The notes: a model not told the origin generated them from the letters alone. A stretch of 64,000 nucleotides of DNA from Runella sp. SP2 (GCF_003711225.1 NZ_CP031030.1:310001-374000); one strand, 5' to 3'; shown: positions 24,160 to 33,171, counted from the first letter of the stretch. Translations and numbers: made by a program.

Positions 24160-25962
24160 ATGGCTTTACGTCGTCTTTACCACCGCTATCAGCGTTTTAA
24201 GATAAAGTTGCTCCATTCATTGCATAATTTTTTTGAGCAATTTTCTTTTTACGTGGGGCTTGTTACAGCCGTTGTAATGGCCTATGACCTGGGATTTCGG
24301 CATGTCTCTAAGCCCGTTTTTTTTTCGAGTGTCTATTTGCTTTTTCTGAGCACTTTTACGGTTGCTTTTATCCTTCGTACGTTGCTGTTCCCGAGTAAAA
24401 GTAACCTGAGCAACGCGTTGCGGCTGCTCTTGATTATCGTGCTGTTATTTGTTTGTGGTTATAAATTTAATCACCTCAAACATGCCTTTGCACCGCATTC
24501 GTGGATGAACGTGGGCAGCTTGGCTATTTGTGGATTTTTGTTGCTTTTTGACGTTTCACGTAAAGTCCTTTCGCTTTACTCCCAACGCTTCAATCCCGCG
24601 CTTTCATTCATCCTTAGCTTCTTATTGTTGGCATTGGTAGGGGCGGGGTTACTTATGCTGCCTCGGGCTACGGTTCATGGCCTTAGCTTTGTTGATGCGC
24701 TGTTTACGTCGGTAAGTGCAGTATGCGTGACGGGGCTATCGACGGTGGATGTGGCTGTAGAATTTACCCGTTTGGGTAAGATTATATTGCTACTATTGAT
24801 TCAACTGGGTGGGTTGGGGATGCTGTCATTTACCAGTTTCTTTGGGTATCTTTACCAAGGTGGTTTTTCGATTGAAAATCAGTTGTTTCTAAAAGATATT
24901 GCCACTTCCGACCGTATTGGGGATGTCTTTAGGACTTTGCTGAAAATTATTTTAATTACGCTGGGTATTGAGTTGGTTGGAGCTATTTTTATCTACTTTA
25001 TGCTCGACGATAATGCCCTTTTTCTTACCAATGGGCAGCGATTTCGCTTTGCTTTGTTTCATAGTGTTTCGGCATTTTGTAATGCAGGTTTTTCTACCGT
25101 TCCCAATGGTCTCTTAAATGATTTTTTGCGAAATAGTGCTGGTTTTCAGTGGATTATTATTGTGCTCGTTGTGTTTGGAGGAATTGGGTTTAGCATAATT
25201 GATGACCTTTATTTATTCTTGAAACATTACCTTCGTCAGTTGTATTATTTGTTTCGTTACAAAGAAAAAATACATCATTTATCGCGCTTGCTTAGTATTA
25301 ATACCCGTTTGGTTTTGTTTATGACAGTGGCATTGATTGGCTTTGGAACCTTGTCTTTTTGGTGGAGTGAAGCCAGAGGGATACTGCTGTTACAAAATAG
25401 TTTTTTTGATAAACTCACTACGTCAGTCTTTGCGGCAGTGACGCCTCGAACGGCAGGGTTTGCCTCCTTCGATATGGGACAAATCTCGCCAGCAACGGTG
25501 TTAGTGTTGTTGTTACTAATGTGGATTGGGGCATCTCCTGGCTCAACAGGTGGCGGTATCAAGACAACTACTTTTGCGGTGGCGTTGCTAAATGTATTTA
25601 GTTTAGCTCAAGGGAAAGAACATGTAGAAATGTTTAGACGTCGAATTCCGACGGAGTCAGTACGAAGGGCATTTGCGGTGATGACACTCTCGTTGCTAAT
25701 CATAGGGCCAGCTATTTTGGTTATCACCGTTTTAGAGCCAGAAAAACCGCTTATTGGGGTCGCATTTGAGTGCTTTTCCGCTTTCAGTACGGCTGGTTTG
25801 AGCCTGAATCTTACCCCGTTTTTTGGGGAAGAAACTAAAATAGTGCTGATTCTCCTTATGTTTATTGGAAGAATTGGGACATTTACGCTACTCATGGCAT
25901 TTTTCCGAAGAACCAAAGCGATGAAGTATCAGTACCCCAACGAAAACGTTTTTATAAACTAG
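24160..25962 (+). CDS. TrkH/KtrB-family potassium uptake membrane subunit
   Basis: 600 residues of mostly membrane helices. The four selectivity-loop regions are visible as SVSAVCVTGLST, SVSAFCNAGFST, AAVTPRTAGFAS and ECFSAFSTAGLS, each with the central Gly of the K+ filter. There is also the conserved WIGASPGSTGGGIKTTT segment. About 130 N-terminal residues add extra helices compared with minimal KtrB. It is the K+-translocating subunit in the inner membrane. The regulatory partner follows after 6 bp. Confidence 0.93.
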   Translation: MALRRLYHRYQRFKIKLLHSLHNFFEQFSFYVGLVTAVVMAYDLGFRHVSKPVFFSSVYLLFLSTFTVAFILRTLLFPSKSNLSNALRLLLIIVLLFVCGYKFNHLKHAFAPHSWMNVGSLAICGFLLLFDVSRKVLSLYSQRFNPALSFILSFLLLALVGAGLLMLPRATVHGLSFVDALFTSVSAVCVTGLSTVDVAVEFTRLGKIILLLLIQLGGLGMLSFTSFFGYLYQGGFSIENQLFLKDIATSDRIGDVFRTLLKIILITLGIELVGAIFIYFMLDDNALFLTNGQRFRFALFHSVSAFCNAGFSTVPNGLLNDFLRNSAGFQWIIIVLVVFGGIGFSIIDDLYLFLKHYLRQLYYLFRYKEKIHHLSRLLSINTRLVLFMTVALIGFGTLSFWWSEARGILLLQNSFFDKLTTSVFAAVTPRTAGFASFDMGQISPATVLVLLLLMWIGASPGSTGGGIKTTTFAVALLNVFSLAQGKEHVEMFRRRIPTESVRRAFAVMTLSLLIIGPAILVITVLEPEKPLIGVAFECFSAFSTAGLSLNLTPFFGEETKIVLILLMFIGRIGTFTLLMAFFRRTKAMKYQYPNENVFIN

Positions 25963-25968
25963 AAAATC

Positions 25969-26652
25969 ATGAAGTTTTTTGTAGTAGGTCTTGGAAATTT
26001 TGGCTCTACCCTCAGCATTCGGCTTACCGACATGGGGCACGAGGTGATTGGGGCCGATATTAGCCTCAATAAAGTCGAATCCCTCAAAAATAGAATTACG
26101 CATACCGTTTGTATGGATTGTACCGACGCAACCAACCTTCACACTGTTCCCCTGAAAGAAATGGACGTGGTAGTGGTGGCGATTGGGGAAGACTTTGCGG
26201 CTTCGGTACTGATTACGGCGTTGCTGAAACAACAAAATGTGAAAAAGCTCATCGGTAGAGCTTTCAACGATGTGCATCGAACGGTGATTGAAGCCTTGGG
26301 CGTGGACGAAATTCTTTTTCCCGAAGAAGACGCCGCCGAACGAGTTGCCAAAAAGTTAACTCTGCCTTTGGTCGATAACTCCGTGCAGATTTGTGATAAT
26401 TCGTCGATGATGGAATTGTCGATTCCCCAAAAGTTTTATTACCAAAAATTATCCGAAACGGAGCTGGCGCAGGCCAAAGAGCTAAAAGTAGTAGCGTACG
26501 TGCAGGTTAAAAATGAAAAAAGCCTCTGGGGAAATACCCGAAAAATTAAAAAACTCAACCTAGATATTGATGCCGAAACCGAACTGAGGCCAGGAGATCG
26601 CCTGATTATTATCGGGAATGTGAAGGAGTTGAAGAAAATTTTAAATCGCTGA
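25969..26652 (+). CDS. TrkA/KtrA-type regulatory subunit (RCK)
   Basis: 227 residues. The RCK N domain begins KFFVVGLGNFGSTLSIRL with the Rossmann GxGxxG nucleotide loop and the acidic end of strand 2 in GADISLNKV. The RCK C domain covers about 140-225 (LRPGDRLIIIGNVKELKK). The single RCK N/RCK C layout is that of KtrA, which gates its membrane partner in response to ATP/ADP or NAD(H). It is directly downstream of the channel gene and co-transcribed with it. Confidence 0.92.
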   Translation: MKFFVVGLGNFGSTLSIRLTDMGHEVIGADISLNKVESLKNRITHTVCMDCTDATNLHTVPLKEMDVVVVAIGEDFAASVLITALLKQQNVKKLIGRAFNDVHRTVIEALGVDEILFPEEDAAERVAKKLTLPLVDNSVQICDNSSMMELSIPQKFYYQKLSETELAQAKELKVVAYVQVKNEKSLWGNTRKIKKLNLDIDAETELRPGDRLIIIGNVKELKKILNR

Positions 26653-26668
26653 TGAAATAATCGTCAAA

Positions 26669-26703
26669 AATTATAAAAAACGCCAACGGTTATTTTTATA
26701 ATT
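26669..26703. promoter_or_regulatory. AT-only inverted repeat between ktrA-like gene and pckA
   Basis: AATTATAAAAA (26669-26679) and TTTTTATAATT (26693-26703) are perfect inverse complements around a 13-nt loop. It may end the potassium-uptake unit, or serve as an operator, because it lies just upstream of the pckA -7 box at 26716. Confidence 0.4.
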
Positions 26704-26715
26704 ACGCTTGCTGTG

Positions 26716-26723
26716 TACTTTTG
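26716..26723 (+). promoter_or_regulatory. -7 box (TACTTTTG) for pckA
   Basis: TACTTTTG fits TAnnTTTG and lies 47 nt before the pckA ATG. The -33 position is occupied by an A/T-rich stretch with no TTTG. Confidence 0.5.
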
Positions 26724-26770
26724 TAGTGGTTAGTTTAACCCCTTCCACTTCATCAATACAACATACTAGC

Positions 26771-28381
26771 ATGACTGCAATTTTGGAACGCGCCCTCGTC
26801 GATACCGAAGAGGTTCGCGACTCGTTAGGATTACAACGGGTCAACAAATTTCATTTCAATTTACCGCCAGCGACGTTGGTCGAACAGGCGCTCCTCAACG
26901 GCGAAGGCCACCTTACTGACACAGGGGCATTGATGGCCGATACGGGCGAGTTTACGGGACGCTCGCCGCAAGACCGCTACATCGTCAACGACGAAAAAAC
27001 GTTACACTCGGTCTGGTGGAGCGACATCAATACCCCGTTTGATGCCCTAAAGTTTGATGCTTTACACAAAAAAATGCTGGACTTTTTGGAGGGTAAAACG
27101 GTGTATGTTCGTCAAGGCTACGTCTGCGATCACCCCGATTATCGTCTCAATCTGACTGTGGTCAACACCTGGGCGTGGCACAATTTGTTTTGCCATAACA
27201 TGTTTTTGCGCCCTTCTCAGGAAGAATTGAGCCAGTTTGAGTCAGAGTTTACCATTATCAATATCCCCGAATTTAAAGCCGACCCCTTCGTTGACGGAAC
27301 CCGCAGCGAAAATTTTGCCATTCTAAACCTGACCAAAAATGTGATTTTGATTGGGGGAACGGGCTACGCGGGTGAAATGAAAAAAGGGGTGTTTTCGGTG
27401 CTAAACTACAAATTGCCCCACGAACGCGGCACGTTGTCGATGCACTGCTCGGCCAACGTCGGCAAAGAAGGCGATACTGCTGTTTTCTTTGGCTTGTCGG
27501 GGACGGGAAAAACCACTTTATCGGCCGACCCCAACCGCTCGTTAATTGGGGACGATGAGCACGGCTGGACGGGTGACACAGTGTTTAATTTTGAAGGTGG
27601 GTGTTATGCCAAAGTCATTAACCTGACCCAAGAGCGCGAACCTGAGATTTTTAACGCGATTCGTTTTGGGACGATTGTCGAAAATACCCGCTTTCACGAA
27701 GGAACGCGCACCGTTGATTATACCAATAGCTCGGTGACGCAAAATACCCGCACTGCGTACCCCATTGACTACATCCCAAATATCATGCAGCCGTCGCGGG
27801 GAGACGCGCCTAAGAACATCTTTTTCTTGGCTACCGATTCGTTTGGCGTACTGCCACCGATTTCAAAACTGACGACAGGTCAGGCCATGTATCACTTTAT
27901 TTCGGGATATACTGCCAAAATAGCAGGCACCGAAATGGGCATCAAAGAACCGCAAGCTACTTTTTCGGCTTGTTTTGGAGCGGCTTTTTTACCGCTTCAT
28001 CCAACACGTTATGCTGATTTGTTGGGAAAAAAAATTAACCAACACCAAGTAAACGTTTGGCTGATTAACACGGGCTGGACGGGCGGTGGCTATGGCGAAG
28101 GTGAGCGGATGAAACTGGCCTATACGCGGGCGATGATAACGGCGGTATTAAAAGGCGATTTGGAAGCGGTAAACTACGTAAAACACCCGATTTTTGGCTT
28201 TGAAATGCCCGAAACGTGCCCAAATGTGCCTAGCGAATTGCTTAACCCACGTGCGACTTGGAAAGATGCCGTAGCTTATGACCACGCCGCTTTGCACCTT
28301 GCTGATTTGTTCCGTAGCAACTTTGCCAAATACAGTGATTATGCAAGTCCGCAAATCTTAGCGGGTGCGCCGTTGGCCTAA
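26771..28381 (+). CDS. pckA: Phosphoenolpyruvate carboxykinase (ATP)
   Basis: 536 residues from the ATG at 26771 (MTAILERALVDTEEVRDSLG). The ATP-type PEPCK signature is complete: FTGRSPQDRYIV for substrate, FFGLSGTGKTTLSADP as kinase-1 P-loop, and LIGDDEHGW as kinase-2/metal site. It decarboxylates and phosphorylates oxaloacetate to PEP with ATP, the first committed step of gluconeogenesis, in the cytosol. Length is normal for the family. It is monocistronic, with its own promoter and terminator. Confidence 0.97.
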   Translation: MTAILERALVDTEEVRDSLGLQRVNKFHFNLPPATLVEQALLNGEGHLTDTGALMADTGEFTGRSPQDRYIVNDEKTLHSVWWSDINTPFDALKFDALHKKMLDFLEGKTVYVRQGYVCDHPDYRLNLTVVNTWAWHNLFCHNMFLRPSQEELSQFESEFTIINIPEFKADPFVDGTRSENFAILNLTKNVILIGGTGYAGEMKKGVFSVLNYKLPHERGTLSMHCSANVGKEGDTAVFFGLSGTGKTTLSADPNRSLIGDDEHGWTGDTVFNFEGGCYAKVINLTQEREPEIFNAIRFGTIVENTRFHEGTRTVDYTNSSVTQNTRTAYPIDYIPNIMQPSRGDAPKNIFFLATDSFGVLPPISKLTTGQAMYHFISGYTAKIAGTEMGIKEPQATFSACFGAAFLPLHPTRYADLLGKKINQHQVNVWLINTGWTGGGYGEGERMKLAYTRAMITAVLKGDLEAVNYVKHPIFGFEMPETCPNVPSELLNPRATWKDAVAYDHAALHLADLFRSNFAKYSDYASPQILAGAPLA

Positions 28382-28410
28382 CGATTTTCTTCCTCTTTTT
28401 TAATCCCCAA

Positions 28411-28441
28411 AGCCCTCAGAAATCCAGCTGAGGGCTTTTTT
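28411..28441 (+). terminator. Rho-independent terminator after pckA
   Basis: The stem AGCCCTCAG / CTGAGGGCT has loop AAATCCAG and is followed by TTTTT. Confidence 0.88.
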
Positions 28442-28494
28442 GTGGTACGAGAATTGTACTATACCTTGCAATAACTTTATACCTAAGAGAAAAA

Positions 28495-29409
28495 ATGTTT
28501 GTAAAAGCCATCGAACGCGTTAGTGAGTTTACTCGACCTATTCATATTATCACCCGTTTATACAACCAAGCCGAAATCAGACCAGGCGCGGCGACCTTAT
28601 TTTTTATCAATGAAAATGGCGATGCCATCACTTGCAAGCACGTAGCCGACTTGATTGTCAACGTGGGAGCTATCCAGCAGCACTATGCACGTTTTATGGC
28701 TGAGTACCGTAAAATTTTACGCGAGCCTCAGCACGACTATTTGCGGCAACGATTGGAAGACCAGTTTAATATGAAGTTGGGGACGGTCATTGGGCAAAAA
28801 TTCGATTTTATCAATTGCTTTGAAAGTCTCTCTCAAATCCACGTTACGTATCACCCAAAATACGATTTAGCACTTTTGCGTTTTGAAGGAACGGGGCAAA
28901 AGTTTTTTCAACGTCCTGCCGAATTTGTTGCCGATGGATCTAGTGCGAAGCCTGGAAAGTCATTGTGCCGCTTGGGGTATCCGTTTGCCGAATACACCAA
29001 CTTTCGCTATAATTCAGATTTGGACGACATTGAGTGGGTGCGAACCCATAACCAAGTTACCCCTTCGTTTCCCATTGATGGAATTGTTACCCGATATATT
29101 GCCGACGAGTCAGGAACTCCTTTTGCGATTGAAATGAGTACCCCAGGATTGGTAGGACAAAGCGGTGGCCCGTTGTTTGATACCGAAGGAACTGTTTACG
29201 GAATGCAACAATCGACTCGCCACTTGCACATGGGGTTTGACATGGTCAATCACGACGTTTGGGTAGGGGGAACCCACCGCGCCAAGATTTCTAACCACCC
29301 CTTTTTGCACGTAGGCGTTTGCATTAGCGCCGACATCATCAAGGAGTTTCTTCGCCAACATAATGTGAAGTTTTACACGAAAAAAGCCTTTAGGGAAAAT
29401 TTGAATTAG
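28495..29409 (+). CDS. Trypsin-like serine protease (S1/S46-like fold) without signal peptide
   Basis: 304 residues. The chymotrypsin-fold triad is visible as His in ITCKHVADL (about residue 45), Asp in HPKYDLALLRFEG (about 124) and Ser in GLVGQSGGPLFDTEG (about 222). The N-terminus MFVKAIERVSEFTRPIHIIT has no signal peptide or membrane helix, which is unusual for this fold and suggests cytosolic action. No PDZ domain is present, so it is not DegP/HtrA. The substrate is unknown. It stands alone between pckA and a REP-like cluster. Confidence 0.82.
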   Translation: MFVKAIERVSEFTRPIHIITRLYNQAEIRPGAATLFFINENGDAITCKHVADLIVNVGAIQQHYARFMAEYRKILREPQHDYLRQRLEDQFNMKLGTVIGQKFDFINCFESLSQIHVTYHPKYDLALLRFEGTGQKFFQRPAEFVADGSSAKPGKSLCRLGYPFAEYTNFRYNSDLDDIEWVRTHNQVTPSFPIDGIVTRYIADESGTPFAIEMSTPGLVGQSGGPLFDTEGTVYGMQQSTRHLHMGFDMVNHDVWVGGTHRAKISNHPFLHVGVCISADIIKEFLRQHNVKFYTKKAFRENLN

Positions 29410-29449
29410 GAATTAAAAATGAAGAATTAACGCGAATTTTTCAAGAAAT

Positions 29450-29604
29450 GTGCCTTTAGGCACTACCTATTTGTAGTTACAGGGATCTATTTTCTTATTT
29501 TTAGTGGGCCGTAGGTACACAACATCGCTTACAAGTGGTGTACCTATGGTACACCAAATCGGACAAACCCTTATTGTTCTACAAATGTTAAGCCTCTATG
29601 AGGC
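29450..29604. repeat. REP-like cluster of short hairpins (GTGCC/GGTAC family)
   Basis: Four hairpins are spaced over 155 bp: GTGCC-TTTA-GGCAC (29450-29463), an imperfect GTGGGCC/GGTACAC (29504-29520), perfect GGTGTACC-TAT-GGTACACC (29537-29555) and GCCTC-TAT-GAGGC (29592-29604). The outer two are flanked on their inner sides by ATTTGTAG (29469-29476) and its inverse CTACAAAT (29579-29586). The whole therefore has the look of paired, inverted REP units (a BIME). The remaining bases of the 284-bp gap show no gene. Confidence 0.6.
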
Positions 29605-29693
29605 ACAAAATCAAGTACTTATCTTGAAAAGTTTGCGTAAGAATTAGGAACGGCATTCTTCGCAACGCGCCCATTTTTAATTCTTAATTCCCC

Positions 29694-30497
29694 TCATTTC
29701 ATTCCATAATTTTCGCGAAGCAAGTATTCAAAAATGCGGCTTGGAAGGAAGCGCTTGAGCCATAACGAAGCGCGCTGGAGGAATGGCCCTGCTACGTAAT
29801 AAATATTGGGCGACTTGGCGTTGATAATTTTCTCAATCGTTTGGGCAATGTACATCGGTTCGGCGGCTTCGCTTACTTCAGCCTTTACCTTGGCATTCAT
29901 GTCGTCCACGTAAGCGCGGTAAGGCGAATTGGAAGGGCTATGCGCCACCAAACGGTTGGCGTTGATGTTGGTGCGGACGTCGCCAGGCAATACGCTACAC
30001 GCTTCAATACCAAAAGGTTTGAGTTCGATGCTGAGGGTTTCGGTCAGGATTTCTACCGATGCTTTGCTCGCACTATAGATGCCCCGAAAAGGTAAGCCCA
30101 TGCGACCTGCAATGGAGCCTACGTTGATGATAAGTCCACTGCGGCGTTGGCGCATGGCGGGCAACACGGCGCGGCAAACCCGCAAAAGTCCCCAGACGTT
30201 GGTGTCAAAAACCCGTTGAATCATTTCTTCGGGAACCTCTTCAAGGGCGCCAATAATTCCCAAGCCCGCATTGTTGATGAGGATGTCGATTTGCTGTTCA
30301 CGTTGCAGAACGTGGGCGATGGCGTTTTGCACCGAAGCATCGTCGGTGACGTCCATCACAACCGTTTGAAAAGAAACGACCTCGTTGAAGGGTTTTCGGC
30401 TAGTGCCATACACGCGATGCCCTAGTTTTGTTAAGTACTCGGCGGTAGTGCGACCTATTCCCGTCGAAGCTCCAGTAATGAGAATAACTTTAGACAT
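29694..30497 (-). CDS. Short-chain dehydrogenase/reductase (SDR)
   Basis: 267 residues of classical SDR type. The cofactor loop is ITGASTGIGRTTAEYL, NNAG lies at about residue 85, the catalytic Ser is in INVGSIAGRMG and the YxxxK motif is YSASK. The sequence resembles broad ketoreductase/retinol-dehydrogenase-like SDRs with a short C-terminal tail. The substrate cannot be told. It starts 15 bp after the XRE regulator gene on the same strand, so the two are likely co-transcribed. Confidence 0.9.
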   Translation of the reverse strand: MSKVILITGASTGIGRTTAEYLTKLGHRVYGTSRKPFNEVVSFQTVVMDVTDDASVQNAIAHVLQREQQIDILINNAGLGIIGALEEVPEEMIQRVFDTNVWGLLRVCRAVLPAMRQRRSGLIINVGSIAGRMGLPFRGIYSASKASVEILTETLSIELKPFGIEACSVLPGDVRTNINANRLVAHSPSNSPYRAYVDDMNAKVKAEVSEAAEPMYIAQTIEKIINAKSPNIYYVAGPFLQRASLWLKRFLPSRIFEYLLRENYGMK

Positions 30498-30512
30498 GTA
30501 TTAACAACCCAT

Positions 30513-31541
30513 CTATTTCTTAATTTGGTTCAGTTCTTCGTGCATTTGATTCACTAAATACCGAAGATGGTCAAGCGAAACGGTAGGCTCGGGCAAAACT
30601 GTGCTAAAAAATGCCTTGATTTCCCACACTTCCAGTACATCCTTGATGGGCACTTCAAAGGTAGGAATGTTTACTTTATCTGAACTCAACAAAAGTGTTC
30701 CTTTGATTTTTACTTGGTTATAAACCCGTCGGCAGACCACCCCTAAGTTGCGCGCTACCAAGACGTACATTTTACCGTCGGCGATGTCGTACCAATTGCT
30801 GATTTGTTGACCCACCAAAAACGAATTGACGTACGAAAAATCGTCGCCTGCTTCAAAAGCACGGTAACTGCCGCTGGGCAAAAGGGGAAATTCAAAAGAA
30901 GGAAGACGTTTGACGTAATCGTTTTGCGAAAATTTGTCGATGTACTCCTTCATTTGCGACTGCCGAACGTAAGGAATCGCCTGGGGGTTTGGCTTGTCGT
31001 ACGCACTCGGTGTTTGGACAATGGTAGCCGAACCGCCGTCGTAATTGTTGTTGAACGTCGTCGTTGGGGCATAACTCGGTACAACAGGCGGCGGTGCAAT
31101 GGGCGCCGAGTAACTGGGCGGGCTCGGTGGTTTGGGAGGCTCAATCACAGGCGGCGCTACGGCAGCGGGTGGGCTTACAGGCACAGGCTGTGGGCGCGGC
31201 TGCGTGGATGTAGGCGGTACATAAAACTGGTCAAAAATGCTCGAAAGTGTCTGTGGCTCTTTTTCTTGAGGCTCCGATACCAACGACGAAACCGCTGGTT
31301 TGTCGATGGGAATAAGGCTCGGTGTTTCACGGATTTTCCGAAGGTCTTTTTTTAGCAAATCGTCAACAGAAACATTGAACAACTTCGACATTACCTTCAA
31401 AACGTCGATGTTGGGATTGGCGCGTTGTTCCTCATAAGCGCCCACAGAAGCCCGTTTTATGCCAATTCTACGGGCAAATTGGTCTTGCGTCATTCCGTGC
31501 AATTTCCGCAAGTATTTCATGTTGTCGCTGACAATGCTCAT
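30513..31541 (-). CDS. XRE-family HTH regulator with Pro-rich linker and S24-like C-terminal domain
   Basis: 342 residues. The N-terminal HTH_3 domain (about 5-62) reads MKYLRKLHGMTQDQFARRIG and GAYEEQRANPNID. A low-complexity Pro-rich linker follows (about 95-180). The C-terminal part (about 205-310) resembles the LexA/S24 peptidase fold (RAFEAGDDFSYVNSFLVG, MYVLVARNLGVVCRRVYN), but the usual GDSM serine context is GDDFS. Self-cleavage is therefore doubtful. A pair of identical palindromic motifs just upstream of its start (31559-31595) suggests autoregulation. It may also control the divergent aldehyde dehydrogenase gene. Confidence 0.85.
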   Translation of the reverse strand: MSIVSDNMKYLRKLHGMTQDQFARRIGIKRASVGAYEEQRANPNIDVLKVMSKLFNVSVDDLLKKDLRKIRETPSLIPIDKPAVSSLVSEPQEKEPQTLSSIFDQFYVPPTSTQPRPQPVPVSPPAAVAPPVIEPPKPPSPPSYSAPIAPPPVVPSYAPTTTFNNNYDGGSATIVQTPSAYDKPNPQAIPYVRQSQMKEYIDKFSQNDYVKRLPSFEFPLLPSGSYRAFEAGDDFSYVNSFLVGQQISNWYDIADGKMYVLVARNLGVVCRRVYNQVKIKGTLLLSSDKVNIPTFEVPIKDVLEVWEIKAFFSTVLPEPTVSLDHLRYLVNQMHEELNQIKK

Positions 31542-31558
31542 GGCGATTTTGATAAAAA

Positions 31559-31595
31559 TTTTAGTAAAAGTAGATAAATTTCTGTTTTACTAAAA
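31559..31595. promoter_or_regulatory. Paired palindromic operator (TTTTAsTAAAA) between XRE gene and aldehyde dehydrogenase
   Basis: TTTTAGTAAAA (31559-31569) and TTTTACTAAAA (31585-31595) are inverse complements of each other. Each is also a palindrome around its central base. Their centres are 26 bp apart, about 2.5 helical turns. The location, 18 bp upstream of the regulator's ATG, suits an autoregulatory XRE operator. Confidence 0.55.
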
Positions 31596-31622
31596 ATATG
31601 TAATTATCCTGCTAGAAAATTG

Positions 31623-31630
31623 TATTTTTG
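31623..31630 (+). promoter_or_regulatory. -7 box (TATTTTTG) for the aldehyde dehydrogenase gene
   Basis: TATTTTTG matches TAnnTTTG and lies 46 nt before the ATG at 31677. The upstream XRE-type operator would sit near the -33 to -65 region of this promoter. Confidence 0.45.
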
Positions 31631-31676
31631 TACTTACCCAACGCTGACTTAACCTAACCTTTTTGACCAAAAACCT

Positions 31677-33101
31677 ATGATAGTACAAGAACCAGTAGTC
31701 CACGCGGACTGTAAGCGTATTTTTGAAAAACAGCGGCGCAAAGCTGCCTACATTGCCCTCACAGACGCCAATGAGCGGAAAGAAAAACTCCAAAAGATTC
31801 AGGCGTATTTGATGGAACACCAAGCCGAAGTGGAAAAAGTCATGTACGATGACTTCCGAAAACCAGCTTCTGAAGTGCTTTTGGGGGAAGTTTATAGCAT
31901 TACGTCGGAGATAAAATTTGCCTGCAAAAACCTGAAACGTTGGATGGCGCCACAACGGCTTTCGACGCCCATGGGGATGATAGGCACCGTAAGCTACATC
32001 AAACACGAGCCCAAGGGAAATGTACTCATTATTTCTCCTTGGAACTACCCGCTTTCGTTGGCTATTAAGCCGTTGGTATCGGCCATTGCGGCGGGAAATG
32101 TTGCCATCATCAAGCCGTCAGAAATGACGCCCAATACCTCGGGATTTATCAAAAAAATGATTGGTGAATTGTTTGATGAAAACGAAGTGGCGGTAGTAGA
32201 AGGCGATGCGACTGTCGCCACGGAGCTGTTGAAACTACCATTTAATCATATCTTTTTTACGGGAGCGCCTTCCATTGGTAAAATAGTGATGCGCGCGGCG
32301 GCGGAGCATTTGGCTTCGGTGACGCTGGAGCTGGGAGGAAAGTCGCCTAATATCATCGACGAAACGGCAGATATTCAGAAAGCGGCTGAAATGACGGCTT
32401 GGAGTAAATGTTTGAACAACGGTCAAACCTGCATTGCGGCTGATTACGTGATGATTCATGAGTCGAAAAAAGACGCATTTGTCAATGCCTATCGCGAAGT
32501 TGTCAAAAAGATGTACACCTCAGACGGCTACAAAGTGGAAGCCTCCGATAGCTACGCCCGCATTGTAAACCAACGTCATTTTCAGCGCATTAAAGGGTAT
32601 CTGAACGACGCCGTAGAAAAGGGCGCTAAAATTGAAGTAGGAGGGGCGACCATTGCTGACCAAAACTTTATTGAACCAACGCTCCTTACCCATGTCAACG
32701 ACGGCATGAAAGTGATGCAAGAGGAGATTTTTGGGCCTGTGCTACCCGTACTGACCTACCGCGATAAAGAGGAGGTGATTGGGTACGTTAACAGCAAAGA
32801 AAAACCGCTGGCTTTGTACATTCACAGTAACAGTCAACGGAGCATCGATTATTTTCTGAATAATACCACGGCGGGCGATACGGTCATCAACGACATGATG
32901 TTGCAGTTTAGCAACGCCGAAGTACCTTTTGGGGGCGTAAACAACAGCGGAATTGGAAAGTCGAATGGTTTTTTCGGGTTTCAAGAAATGAGCAACCTGC
33001 GGGGAGTAACCAAACGACAATTTGGAACGATGAAGTTTATTTATCCGCCTTATACCGACAAAGTCAAGAAGCTTATTGAGCTATTCATTAAGTATTTTTA
33101 G
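31677..33101 (+). CDS. Aldehyde dehydrogenase family protein (class 3-like)
   Basis: 474 residues. The conserved active-site elements are IISPWNYPLSLAIKPL (N-terminal), the general base Glu in VTLELGGKSPNI and the catalytic Cys in NNGQTCIAADYV. EEIFGPVLPV is in the C-terminal half. The length and a hydrophobic C-terminal tail (KKLIELFIKYF) fit the ALDH3/YwdH group that oxidises fatty or aromatic aldehydes with NAD(P)+. It is monocistronic, with a terminator at 33150, and divergent from the XRE regulator. Confidence 0.93.
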   Translation: MIVQEPVVHADCKRIFEKQRRKAAYIALTDANERKEKLQKIQAYLMEHQAEVEKVMYDDFRKPASEVLLGEVYSITSEIKFACKNLKRWMAPQRLSTPMGMIGTVSYIKHEPKGNVLIISPWNYPLSLAIKPLVSAIAAGNVAIIKPSEMTPNTSGFIKKMIGELFDENEVAVVEGDATVATELLKLPFNHIFFTGAPSIGKIVMRAAAEHLASVTLELGGKSPNIIDETADIQKAAEMTAWSKCLNNGQTCIAADYVMIHESKKDAFVNAYREVVKKMYTSDGYKVEASDSYARIVNQRHFQRIKGYLNDAVEKGAKIEVGGATIADQNFIEPTLLTHVNDGMKVMQEEIFGPVLPVLTYRDKEEVIGYVNSKEKPLALYIHSNSQRSIDYFLNNTTAGDTVINDMMLQFSNAEVPFGGVNNSGIGKSNGFFGFQEMSNLRGVTKRQFGTMKFIYPPYTDKVKKLIELFIKYF

Positions 33102-33149
33102 GGGATTATTTTTTCGGAAAAAGACGTATTTGTTACGCTAAATAAGTGG

Positions 33150-33171
33150 ATGCCCCGTTTCGGGGCATTTT
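33150..33171 (+). terminator. Rho-independent terminator after the aldehyde dehydrogenase gene
   Basis: The stem ATGCCCCG / CGGGGCAT has loop TTT and is followed by TTTTA. An in-frame ATG of the next gene falls in this hairpin, which supports the later start at 33255. Confidence 0.8.

Noticed and set aside
30804-31355. Plus-strand open frame of 183 codons, Arg-rich, opposite the XRE regulator
   Set aside because: It mirrors the Pro-rich linker of the regulator, which reads as Arg/Gly-rich on the other strand.
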